A DNA stretch of 64,000 nt from Sthenelais limicola (lineage: Eukaryota; Annelida; Polychaeta; Phyllodocida; Sigalionidae), in contig OW804096.1 of the NCBI GenBank assembly GCA_942159475.1, forward strand, positions 137,153,791-137,217,790. The letters run 5' to 3'. The position numbers were made by a program, and so were the translations under genes. The notes beneath the pieces were generated by a model. That model saw nothing but the letters and a program-made list of their open reading frames with translations, was not told the DNA's origin and made no database searches. This document shows, one piece after another, positions 45,233-55,285 of the stretch (position 1 is its first letter; every line of letters begins with the position of its first letter).

Positions 45233-45646
45233 ATATACAGGTGAACGAGTTGGGTTGAAGGAGCGTGAATATTGGACAATAATTATTCTAAGCGACTGAA
45301 ACCAACGAGTTAGTTAACAGATTTTATTTTCTTTTTTATTTCTTTAACGGTCAAGACATTTAATTTAGAGATTTATTATATGCATTCAATCATGAAAATA
45401 GAAAAAAATCGTGTCATAAATTGGAATTTCAGTGGTTATCTTAGTAAAAGAAATCCCTAGATTTGTTGCCATGACAACCCCACATAACTCACTAGTGAAA
45501 TACGCACTACGCGTACCTCACTCTGGATACGTTCAATGTATTTTTATAATCAATGTTATGGGCACCCAGGAAGAGCTATAGCCACAGAAGGGTTTGTCCA
45601 ATTCCCATCATTGTATCTTAAAAACTGGGAATACATTTACTTATAT
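45233..45646. other. No gene seen
   Basis: Unique AT-rich sequence. Confidence 0.5.
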
Positions 45647-45810
45647 GTGACGTGTTCCAGTAAATTTTTCAAAGTGTTTTTTCCACAAGATTTCTAGTGT
45701 TTACTATCATTGGAATCAGCTTGATCTCCCTCTTTTCAAATATGGTGTTGTCTCAAACTCCATATTTCGCGACTTATATATATGACTCATTTTTCCTAAA
45801 AACCGATCAC
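45647..45810 (-). mobile_element. Family B element, internally deleted
   Basis: A left end of about 48 bases (GTGACGTGTTCCAG...CACAAGAT) is joined to the right 110 bases (TTTACTATCATTGGAATC to AACCGATCAC). The central 230 bases are gone. Confidence 0.8.
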
Positions 45811-45965
45811 CATTATATTTTCATCACAACCTGAGACATTTTATGTAATAATGTATTGATGTGGGCAACCCAAGACAAAGGTTGCAGGGAAATGGGGAGT
45901 AGTTTGAGGTAGGGTTTCTTAGTATTTATTTCATGAATATAATTTTACATTACACCGTTGGTGAT

Positions 45966-46085
45966 GTTTTATCGAAAACGGCAAGGATCTTTTACATCAA
46001 AATCATAGCTTCTGTAAATGATCTATCAAAACCACATGCATGATGGGAATAACGAGGTCTTATTTATGGAATCATGTAAAATAAA
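45966..46085 (+). mobile_element. Family C fragment (middle)
   Basis: GTTTTATCGAAAACGGCAAG, ATCATAGCTTCTGTAAATG and CACATGCATGATGGGAA match the middle of C. Confidence 0.7.
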
Positions 46086-46091
46086 TGTAAA

Positions 46092-46177
46092 AACTATTGA
46101 CCAAATTGCAGCCTAATTTAGCAGGATTTACTAAATGTATACAGCTGCCAATTGTACATTTGTTGAGAATCTGACCC
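46092..46177 (+). mobile_element. Family A fragment (right third), subtype a
   Basis: ATTGACCAAATTGCAGCC to TCTGACCC; the left two thirds are missing. Confidence 0.82.
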
Positions 46178-46491
46178 TGATATTCTTGTTGAAGTGGTCA
46201 TTATTTGAATATATCATTATTTCTGGGGGGAATTTGGGATGAAAAACCAATATGTGGTAGGGTCCCGCTAACTATAAAAGCCGCTGGAAGAAAAAATTAT
46301 AGAAAAAAAACAAAAAAACTATAAAAATAAGTGACACTGCATACTTGTTGTCTTAGAAATGTAAGAGCCACGATGGCAGGATATGTTTAAATAAAACCTT
46401 TTTCAAAAACAAAACAAAACAAAAATCCGCTGGAAGTGTTGACTATACATGTTTAAGAATGGAATAAAAGAAAAATACACTTATTGGAAGT

Positions 46492-46529
46492 AAGCTGCCC
46501 AAATTGTACATCCCCGGGTGACAAGACCC
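46492..46529 (+). mobile_element. Family A fragment (right tip)
   Basis: AGCTGCCCAAATTGTACAT then a worn tip CAAGACCC. Confidence 0.5.
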
Positions 46530-46698
46530 ATATATAATAATATATAAATATGTATAAGATATTGATGCACTATAAGCGCGTGCCAGTTGTTCATACAGAT
46601 ACCCTGATTAGCATAATTACTGCTCCCCGCCCATACAAGGGACAACAAGAGAGGCTCCCTTTCAGCGACAGCCTTCTTCTTCTCCAGCCAAAATAACT

Positions 46699-46935
46699 GG
46701 GTCAAATTTTCTGAAAATGTACAATTCAACTTCACCAATCTTCTCAAATAACCCTAATTACAGATAAAAATAAAGATCAAAATAAAGTTCAACCTTACCA
46801 AACAGATTGCTAGAATCAATGCAATGCTGAATATGCTTGAATGTACACCTAGTATTGACCAAATTGCAGCCTAATTTTGCCGAGTTGATTAAATGTGTAC
46901 AGCTGCCAATTGTACATTTTCTGAAAATCTTACCC
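46699..46935 (+). mobile_element. Family A element, complete, subtype a
   Basis: AACT duplicated on both sides. Left GGGTCAAATTTTCTG, right TGAAAATCTTACCC. Confidence 0.92.
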
Positions 46936-46939
46936 AACT

Positions 46940-47373
46940 GCATGGCGCAAGTTTTTCTTTATCTGGGAGAGAGAAAAGGGCAGGTGAGGGAATCATAATG
47001 AGGAGAGATATGGGTACGGCCGCCTTGATATGTACGATTTGTTTTTGCACACAAAATCTTTATTCGGGAAAAGTCAGTCAACAAAACACGCTCACAATGA
47101 TAGTGATTTTCGTGATGTCCTGAAGAACAATTTCTTGGAGATGGTAGCAATTGTTATATATAGGGAACAAACATTACAGACGTTTAATTAAAACAAAGTC
47201 AAATATTATTATTTGGTATATTTACGAGAAAATTTAAGAAAAGAATATTTGATAAAAGATGAATGATTAATGAAAGTAATGAAGACTCCGGACTCGTTAT
47301 ACAAGTTTAACTAAGAATTAATTAAGATAACTTTTCCATAGAGACTTCTGTGGAATCATAAAAACAGTCAGGA
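46940..47373. other. No gene seen
   Basis: Unique sequence; open frames here are short and without motifs. Confidence 0.45.
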
Positions 47374-47697
47374 AATAGGGGATTTGCATGTGCAACTGCG
47401 CATGTCTGTCAGAGTGCATTCTGGGATGAATTCTGATGAAATCTGATATAATGATATTTGGCAACATTTTTATCGAAAATTGCAAAAATGCTTCCACCAA
47501 TATCATATCTTTTATGGATGATTCATGAAACCCAAATGTATGATGGGAAAGATGGAGGCTTGTGTTATGGAAACAGGTATAACATATGGATATTGTCATT
47601 AGAGCACTGATAAATAGTCCATGCTGAAGACGACATGTTTTCATAGATTTTTCACTGTACCAATAGTCCCATAATTCCATGCGAATCAACAAATCGT
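47374..47697 (+). mobile_element. Family C element, right tip missing
   Basis: AATAGGGGATTTGCATGTGC to CCATAATTCCATGCGAATC. The last 30 bases are replaced by unrelated sequence. Confidence 0.87.
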
Positions 47698-47714
47698 ACT
47701 AAATTTACTCGAAT

Positions 47715-48097
47715 GTGATGTGTTGCAAAATTGATATTGTTCAAAGTGTTATATTTGCAAGATGTCTTTGTGAGAATGTTTTCATTGCTAGGGTGCTTAA
47801 CGCTGTCCGTAGCATGAATACATTTACCGAATCCCAAGACTATTAACTATATCCATGCATTTCTAAGGTCATTTTATAGAGTATATTTAGCTACTTTACT
47901 AGTAAAGGTCCATACAAAAATATTGCAAACTTTTTTGTCAAAAATAAGAATATCAACCTTAAAATATAGAATAATTACTAGATGTCCAGGTTATGTTTAC
48001 CATAATTAGAATCGGCTTGATCTCATCTTTTCAAATATGATGATATCTCAAAATCCATTGTTTGCGACTTGTGACTCATTCTCCTGAAACACGTCAC
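47715..48097 (-). mobile_element. Family B element, near complete
   Basis: Left GTGATGTGTTGCAAAATTG lacks part of the TIR (about 20 bases deleted). The right end CTGAAACACGTCAC is good. Confidence 0.85.
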
Positions 48098-48136
48098 AAT
48101 TATACATTAACAAGGAAACAATGCTCTCTGCGATGA

Positions 48137-48200
48137 TGTCCTACTGTTTACTATCATTGGAATCCGCTTGATCTCATCTTTTTAAATATGCTCATGTCAA
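48137..48200 (-). mobile_element. Family B fragment
   Basis: TACTGTTTACTATCATTGGA, then TGATCTCATCTTTTTAAAT, part of the B interior. Confidence 0.65.
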
Positions 48201-48462
48201 ATGTTTATACAAGAATCTAAAGTCAAATCGTTCCAGAGAAAATGCACGCCTTTGCAATAATAGGTAAACCCAATAAAGGAAAGGATTTCGGCGGGCCACC
48301 GAAATATATATGTGAGAGTGCAGCATTCACTGTTAAAAATGCTTTTAAAAATAGCTATCAATAATTAAAACAACTGAATGGTTTATTGATACTATTCTGA
48401 TTAGATATTTAACATGTTGGGAAGACATTTGGAAACACTTACACAATGGAAGGAGGACAGAA

Positions 48463-48741
48463 CTTCACTCAGAGTCCCTCCAAACTGAGGGAAAGCCTCT
48501 CGCTCCAAACCACAACCTGACATTATAATCCCATTAGGACACCTACTCCAGGGCCGAGATCAGGGTATGTCACTGATTGGACGCCTACTGCACTAATGGC
48601 TTATCAAGCCATGGGGTATGCGTTCTAATCGAATTCTAATGGCATTTTGCCTTCCTAATGGGATTATAATGGCATTCTGTGGTTTCCAGCGAGAGGCTTT
48701 CCCTCAGTTTGAATGGATTCTCACAGCTGTGAGCCTAGACC
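48463..48741. mobile_element. Family D element, long foldback form
   Basis: About 280 bp. The left arm (CCAAACTGAGGGAAAGCCTC, CGCTCCAAACCAC) is the inverse of the right arm (GTGGTTTCCAGCGAGAGGC and on) over more than 50 bp. It ends TGTGAGCCTAGACCG. This is the only copy here with both arms, and shows D is a foldback element. Confidence 0.75.
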
Positions 48742-49964
48742 GAACTGCAGGGCTAAAATGGTAACTATAGTGACGACTTTGGGTTCTAATCAATAATAAA
48801 GTTTGATGACCAGATCTCCAGCGAAGCTGACACATTACGTAACACTATCTTCCATAATTACATCCCTAATGAAAGTCTTTCAAACCAGATCACAAGATGT
48901 TATTCGTAAAAAGCCAAATGTACATTATTGGGTAGCTTTGACCCAAATGCCCTATGAGGTGGAGAGAGAGAGAGTGAGAGAGAGCTTTGAGGAAAAATAA
49001 TACCGTTAGGTCTCAACGCCATTGTGGAAGCTGACAGCTAGAGGTATAGCCCACACAATGCCCTTGGAGAGATAAGCACGCATTAAGTGCAAGCCCTAGG
49101 GGCTACAAGCTTGTAGATCGGGGACCTTTTGCAAAGATATCGCTGAAGCTTTCTAGACAATTCTCCATCATCAGATCAACTTTTTTCTCTAAGATAACTT
49201 TGAGTTATCATTTAGATTGTTTCAAACTCAGGGGACTTAGATTGAGGCTTTATATTTGGTTTATTTCAGATTTTTTCAAAGATAATTTTCAAAGATAATC
49301 TTTAAGTTATTTTAGATTGTTTCAGATCAGAAAATTTAAATTGGGGCTTTATATTCGTAACACTTTTTAAGACAATATATGATTTTGTTTGATATAGGCC
49401 TATATTATTTTAAAGCATTTATTTGATTTGGGTATAATGTACCTCTGATATTTTCTACGCTATTTAAGTGTTGGAAACCTTTTTAATTTCACATGCTTGA
49501 TCTGCCTTTCTGAATTACTCCATAAGACTAACCTTTTCAAATATAATTTTGAGGGATTTTACATTATTTCCTACATGGCATCCATTGTTTATAATATCAT
49601 TTGTACACTGTGCATGTCCGTTTATGTTCAACTGTCGTTTTACGGCCGATTGACTGTACAAAACCAAAAACAAAAAATGTATAACAATTCTAAAATAAAA
49701 CAAAGAAATTCAGTTCAGCTTTTGGGGGATTTACATGAACTTTTCTAAAGCTATTTAATTTTCAGAGCGCTTTTGTTAAGTTCATCACATAATTTATTGA
49801 CGATATAACCTCATAAAGCTTGCTCAAGCAGCGGTAATATTTGGTAATCGATCTACTCCCAGAGATAGCCGTACTGAAGTTATCACACAAAGTAGTATAA
49901 TGGTATCAGTTGCAGATCATCTGTTTTCCTGTATCTAGTTCTTGCTGTCACTTCATGCATTGCT
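48742..49964. other. No gene seen; one imperfect tandem duplication
   Basis: A unit of about 65-95 bases (AAGATAA...TTTAGATTGTTTCA...GGCTTTATATT) occurs at 49192-49258 and 49288-49353. The rest is unique AT-rich sequence. Confidence 0.5.
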
Positions 49965-50189
49965 GGGTCAGATTTTGAGAAAATGTACAACTGGCAGCTG
50001 TACACAGTCAGTAAATTCTGCAAAATGTGGTCAATACTAGGTAAATCCGAGTATATTTTGGCATTGCATTTATTCTAGCGATCTGTTTGGTTACTTTGAA
50101 CAGTATTCTGAACTTTATTTTCGTCTGAAATTTGTGTTTTTTCAGAAAATTGGTGAAGGTGAATTGTACAGTTTTTGGTGACTTCACCC
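49965..50189 (-). mobile_element. Family A element, complete, subtype a
   Basis: TGCT duplicated on both sides. Right end GGTGACTTCACCC. Confidence 0.93.
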
Positions 50190-50261
50190 TGCTAACGGTG
50201 CTCGTGTTAGTGAGTTAGAATGAGCTTTGTATTAATTCTCATTTAGTTAAGAGAACTACCT

Positions 50262-50496
50262 GGGTAAGATTTTCAGAAAATGTACAATTGGCCCTCAACA
50301 AACCTCTCAAATAAACCAAACTTCAGACGAAAATAAAGTTCAAAATACAGTTCAATCTAATCAAACAGATTGTTAGAATCAATGCAATGCCAAATATACT
50401 GGAATTTACCTAGTATTGACCAAATTGCAGCTTAATTTTGCAAAGTTTACTCAATGTGTACAGCTGCCAATTGTACATTTTCTGAAAATCTGACCC
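50262..50496 (+). mobile_element. Family A element, complete, subtype a
   Basis: ACCT duplicated on both sides. The right duplication is immediately followed by a long hairpin. Confidence 0.93.
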
Positions 50497-50500
50497 ACCT

Positions 50501-50575
50501 ATGTAATTTACTTATTTATGATTATGAGACCAAGTATCTATACTTGTCTCGTAATCATAAATAGGTAAATTACAT
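50501..50575. repeat. 75-base hairpin next to a family A element
   Basis: A 37-base left arm (starting ATGTAATTTACTTATTTATG) pairs with the right arm with two mismatches and one gap, around a 2-base loop. Confidence 0.85.
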
Positions 50576-51375
50576 TGGTAGTTCTCTTTCAGTTCACAAA
50601 CTTTAGGCTGGGGATTTACATTTATAACAATTTTGAATTACAATTTTGAATTACAATGAATAAATATTTTCCCTTGCTCATTTCAATGTCAGTAATCGAA
50701 ATGAAATTCAATAGCTTTCTATGGTGACAATATTCCTGAATAAACACTGTTGAATCATAAATGGATAGAATCATAGAGCCCACCCCGCACCCCAAACAAA
50801 AACAAACCCCAAAATCCACCATGATACTTTTTACACTATTTACCGTATATATACTCTCTATTCTAAGGATCGCTATCTTAGAAGAAAGTTCTGGCATTTT
50901 CTGGACTTGGAAAAGAGCTTGGAAAGCTCTAAGAAGTTTGATTTCTTTTTAAAAGAAAGTCCGTCATTTTGAAATATGCCAAAAGCCCATAACGTTAGCA
51001 ATAAGAAGTGTTTTAAAGCTTTTAAAGCTTCACACAATTATATGAAAACATTTATTTTATTTATTTTATATTTGAAGTTTTATTCACTAAAATTGGGGAG
51101 CTTGAGGTGAACTGAAATAAAAATCTAGAAGTATAAATTATATATATGCGCTTAACAGAGAAATACATCTTTTTACTAACGGAAGAAAGATATAATATAA
51201 TAATAATATCTTTATATTTCTTAAGAAATGCAAAATACGTCCATGGTGGACAATACGCCTTTACATTATGAACTTTTCCTAGTATATTTAAATGTCTTGG
51301 CCTGGAAATGAATAATAAAAATAAAAAGTATTTACAACCGACTCTCTCTTTCTAGCTCCCTCGCTCCCACTATAT
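50576..51375. other. No gene seen
   Basis: AT-rich unique sequence with a short tandem repeat of TTTTGAATTACAA at 50630-50656. Confidence 0.5.
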
Positions 51376-51611
51376 GGGTCAGATTTTCAGAAAATGTATA
51401 ATTCGCCTTCACCAATCCTCTCAAATAACCCACATTTAAGACAAAAATGAGCTTCAAAAAGCAGGTTAACATAACAGAACTGATACTTTAAATCAATGCG
51501 ATACCAACTATACCCATATATACCCGGTATTCATCATTTTTCAACCAAATTTAGCAAAATTTACTAAATGTGTAGAACTACCAATTGTACATTTTCTGAA
51601 AATCGTGACCC
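51376..51611 (+). mobile_element. Family A element, complete, subtype c
   Basis: ATAT duplicated on both sides. The right tip has one inserted base (ATCGTGACCC). Confidence 0.92.
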
Positions 51612-51615
51612 ATAT

Positions 51616-52054
51616 CGTAACCACCTTGATATACGCATTGCAGAACATAAAATATTCACTCGGTAAAAAGATGAAATATGACTCGTCTCAATTGCCTCTG
51701 AGTCCGTCTATCTCTCCCCCTCCTCATACCTTTCAGCTACCATTTGCTATACAAATTACATCAACACCAGGATTGTCTTACACGATGTCAAGTAGCCAAG
51801 CCTGATTAAGCCATCCTCACAATCTCATTCATCATGAGTGATCGGACATTAAACCATTGAGACCAATACTTATCACTGAACGCGAGACTTTGCAATACAA
51901 ATAGTCAGTATAACTGCTATTTTCCTATACAAATAGTCAGTATAACTGCTATTTTCTCCTTATCTCTTTTCATCATGATTGCAGATCGCTGTATGATTAG
52001 GATTGGTAGACTGTAATAAAACGATTGTTAGTAAAACTGAGTCCGCGGTGTGTC
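51616..52054. other. No gene seen; 32-bp tandem duplication at 51896-51957
   Basis: Two adjacent copies of a unit starting TACAAATAGTCAGTATAACT; otherwise unique. Confidence 0.6.
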
Positions 52055-52410
52055 AATAGTGGACTTGCATAGCCGCCATTTTGAATCTTGATTTGCATGG
52101 AATTATGGGAGTAATGGTACAGTATAAAATCTATAGAAAACATGCCATGTTCTGCATGGAATATCTATAGGTGATCTAATGCCAATATCCATGTGTTATA
52201 CATGTGTCCATGAGACAAGTTTCTTCTTTCCCATCATGCATTTGGTTAACATAGATCATTTATACATTATTAAGCTATGATATTGGTAAAAACATTCTTG
52301 CAATTTTTTGGTAAAAATGTTGCCAAATATTTGCATGACAGATTTCATCAGAATCCATCCCAGCATGCACTGGGACAGACATGCGCAGTGGCACATGCAA
52401 ATCCCCTATT
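52055..52410 (-). mobile_element. Family C element, complete
   Basis: A 356-bp copy from AATAGTGGACTTGCATAGCC to CATGCAAATCCCCTATT. Confidence 0.92.
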
Positions 52411-52496
52411 CCATAATATCTTTACCCTCCTCACCTATTCCTGATATCATAATGATATAGACAAGCTTCGGTCTGGGTGTATATAAGGGTCAGATT

Positions 52497-52720
52497 GTCA
52501 GAAAATGTACAGTTCAACTTCAACAATCCTCTCAAATAACCCACATTTCAGACGAAAATAAAGTTCAAAATTTAGTTCCACCTAACCAAACCAATTGCTA
52601 GAATAAATGCAATGCCGATTATACTCGAATTTACCTAGTATTGACCAAATTTCAGCCTAATTTAGCAGAATTTACTAAATGTGTACAGCTGCCAATTGTG
52701 CATTTTCTGACGATCTGACC
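52497..52720 (+). mobile_element. Family A element, subtype a
   Basis: Left GGGTCAGATTGTCAG, right CGATCTGACC, flanked by TATAA on both sides. A sister of the copy at 61240, with the same CCAATTGCTAGAATAAATG variant and GTGCATTTTCTGACG tip. Confidence 0.9.
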
Positions 52721-52737
52721 TATAAATATACATATAT

Positions 52738-53289
52738 AGGTGAAGTCGCCTGAAAATGTACAATTCGTCTTCACCAAACATCTCAAATAAATCAAATTTA
52801 AGCCAAGGATAAGGTCCAAAATGCAGTCAAGATAGGCGAAACAGATCTTTTTTAATTAACTATACTAAACATTTGCCATTTCTCTCCTTTATAGGGGAGT
52901 TGCATGTGCCACTGCGCATGTCTGTTACAATGCATCCTGGGATGGATTCTGTTTGAATCCGTCATACAAATATTTCCAACATTTTTATAAAAAATTGCAA
53001 GAATGTTTTCCCCAATATCATAGTTTGTATAAATGATCTTCAAAAATCAAATGCATGATGGTAAAGATGGGGACTTGTGTCATGGAAACATGTATAACAC
53101 ATGGATATTAATATTAGAGCATTGACAAATAATCCATGCTGAACATGGCATGTATTCTATAGATATTAGACTGTACCGTTAGTCCCATAATTCCCGAATC
53201 ATGGTTCAAAATGGCAGCTATACAAATCCCCTATTTAGCAGCATTTACTGAATGTGTAGAGCAGCCGATTGTGCATTTTATGATGACGA
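52738..53289 (+). mobile_element. Family A element split by family C
   Basis: The left part (GGTGAAGTCGCCTG...) runs to 52890. The right part (AGCAGCATTTACTGAATG) resumes at 53236 and fades after TTATGATGACGAG. Confidence 0.75.
52891..53235 (+). mobile_element. Family C element nested in family A, complete
   Basis: ATAGGGGAGTTGCATGTGCC to ACAAATCCCCTATT, 345 bp. Confidence 0.9.
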
Positions 53290-53509
53290 GTAGATCTTAG
53301 TAGATCAAGATTGTGTTTTACATCTGGGCTCGGATACAAAAACGTAAATCTTCTCAAGAAAACTTCAGAAAGACGAGGACACACACACAGAGCCATAAAG
53401 TACAAATGGACATAAACTAATCCCTGACAGCGATTTACACAATCGCCTTTATAAATCATGAACTTAAACAAATGGGAAAGCTATAGGCCGATATGTTATG
53501 GGTCAGATC

Positions 53510-53732
53510 TTCAGAGCTTGTAATCAACAGATCTACACATCTAGTAAATTCTGCTAAATTGGACTGCAAAATGGTCAACACTAAGTATATCTGAGTATAT
53601 TTAGTATTGCCTTGATTCAACCAACCTGTTTGGTTATGTTGAACTGAATTTTGAACCTCATTTCTATGTTAAATTTGCTTTATTTGAGAAGATTGGTGAA
53701 GGCCAATTGTACGTTTTCCGGCGATTTCACCC
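53510..53732 (-). mobile_element. Family A element, complete, subtype b
   Basis: TTAT duplicated on both sides. The left TIR has lost about 9 bases. Confidence 0.9.
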
Positions 53733-53923
53733 TTATATAGTCGTAAAAATAGAGCAGATGAGTAGTAGGCAGAACTGCTACAGCAGAGGGTACCTCCTTT
53801 TCCCACTAGTTAGCAAAAGATATAATAATTAATGATAATAATAGATTTTTTATTTCCTTATCACATATACAACCGGTGTTATACAATTGATAATTAAAGA
53901 AGAACTAATGGAAAAAAGGAACA

Positions 53924-54232
53924 GGGCGAAATCGCCAGAAAATGCACACATTACTAGTAAAGTAAAGTGTAGTAAATATCCTTGTGTTTTGAAGGTCGTC
54001 CTATGGAGTACATTTAGTTCCTTTACTGGTTATTGTCCACTGGTTATTGTCTTCCAATATTGCACACTTTTTTTAAAACATAAATATATCAAACTTAAAG
54101 TACAGAAATACTTAATTAGATATCCCTAATGTTTACTATCATTGGAATCCGCTTGATCTCATCGTTTCAAATATAATGGTATCTCAGAATCCAATTTTTG
54201 CGACTTTGACTCATTTTCCTGTAACACATCAC
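53924..54232. mobile_element. Chimera: family A left end fused to family B
   Basis: GGGCGAAATCGCCAGAAAAT at 53924 is an A tip of about 28 bases. Minus-oriented B interior and right end follow from about 53955 to 54232. A second such fusion lies at 15244. Confidence 0.75.
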
Positions 54233-54250
54233 ATTTCTATCCTGTGATGA

Positions 54251-54311
54251 TGAAAACACTTTGAAAATATCAATTTTGCGACTTGTGACACATTTGTCTG
54301 TAACACATCAT
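54251..54311 (-). mobile_element. Family B fragment (right end)
   Basis: CACTTTGAAAATATCAATTT and GCGACTTGTGACAC followed by AACACATCAT. Confidence 0.7.
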
Positions 54312-55285
54312 ATATAAAAGCACTCTCCAGGAAACCTACTGCAAAATCCATCCCGCCCACTTGCTATTCGACAATAACAAATTGCACAGTGAAAAGAACA
54401 CACGTTGTGGTTGATTTCGCGGTTGATTTATCGGCGTTTGACGGCTGTGTTAGCGGTGAACAATGGGGCACCGGTAAGCCCTCTTGCCCCTTTGGTAACA
54501 CATTGAAGCCTTATTGAATCTACTAGCAAAAGACTAGGCCAGAACATAAAGCCAAGTATTGGGGATTAAAGGTTAGTTATTGATATTAACGTTTCCTAGG
54601 TCAACACGTGCGGTTTGACTGCGGCTATGAACAGGATCTCATTATGAGCAAATCAGATCACTCACCCCCCCACCCCCACCCTCTGTTCCTCCCCCCACCC
54701 GCCCTGTGTGTGAAAAATAACCCATCTTTTATTATAATCTAATAGGCTGGGGGGGGGTTGGGTGTTAATGGTGGTGTTACTGTTACTCTCTCTCTTCCCC
54801 CTCGTGAACCCACTCACCCACCCACTCACGCGGTTCCCAGCAAACGCATTACAGAGCAGGTCCACAATTTAATATCTTAACCACCAAGAGAGCAACTCGC
54901 TCAAGTGAGAAGAAATTGTGGGAGCAGGAAGAGAGAAGGGTATAGCCCTCCCAGCAGCAGGAGCAAGAGGAGCAATTGTGCTAAGCAAGAGGCTGTAATA
55001 GATACCACCTTATCCATTAACTTATAATCTCTTTGAGCGATATTAGAGGAGGACCAGACTGGAGTCATTTTTACAGCGGCAGGTTGGTTGGGTGATTGAT
55101 GTTGGTGCAAGCTGACGGAGGTTGTGGAGAAGCGATTGCTGAATTCTCCACTCAGCCGTGAAATACTCTGTGGCGCGAGTTGCTCGCGATCCGAGCTACT
55201 CAGCCTGAAATCTGCCGCAAGTGGCTTAACTTAGGGAGAATCTGGAGAGAGGCTGGAGGTAACGATAGCCACAGCCGGTGGTACT
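54312..55285. other. Upstream region of the second bHLH gene, element-free
   Basis: No A-D element. It holds a CACGTG E-box at 54605-54610, a G-run at 54750, and the block shared with the other bHLH gene at 55111. No clear TATA box. The leader and promoter of the gene at 55286 must lie here. Confidence 0.5.
55111..55134. promoter_or_regulatory. Upstream block shared with the other bHLH gene
   Basis: GCTGACGGAGGTTG and GGAGAAGCG separated by one base, 152-175 bases before the start codon. The counterpart is at 23996-24023. Here it is in the sense of the gene; there it is antisense. Confidence 0.45.
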
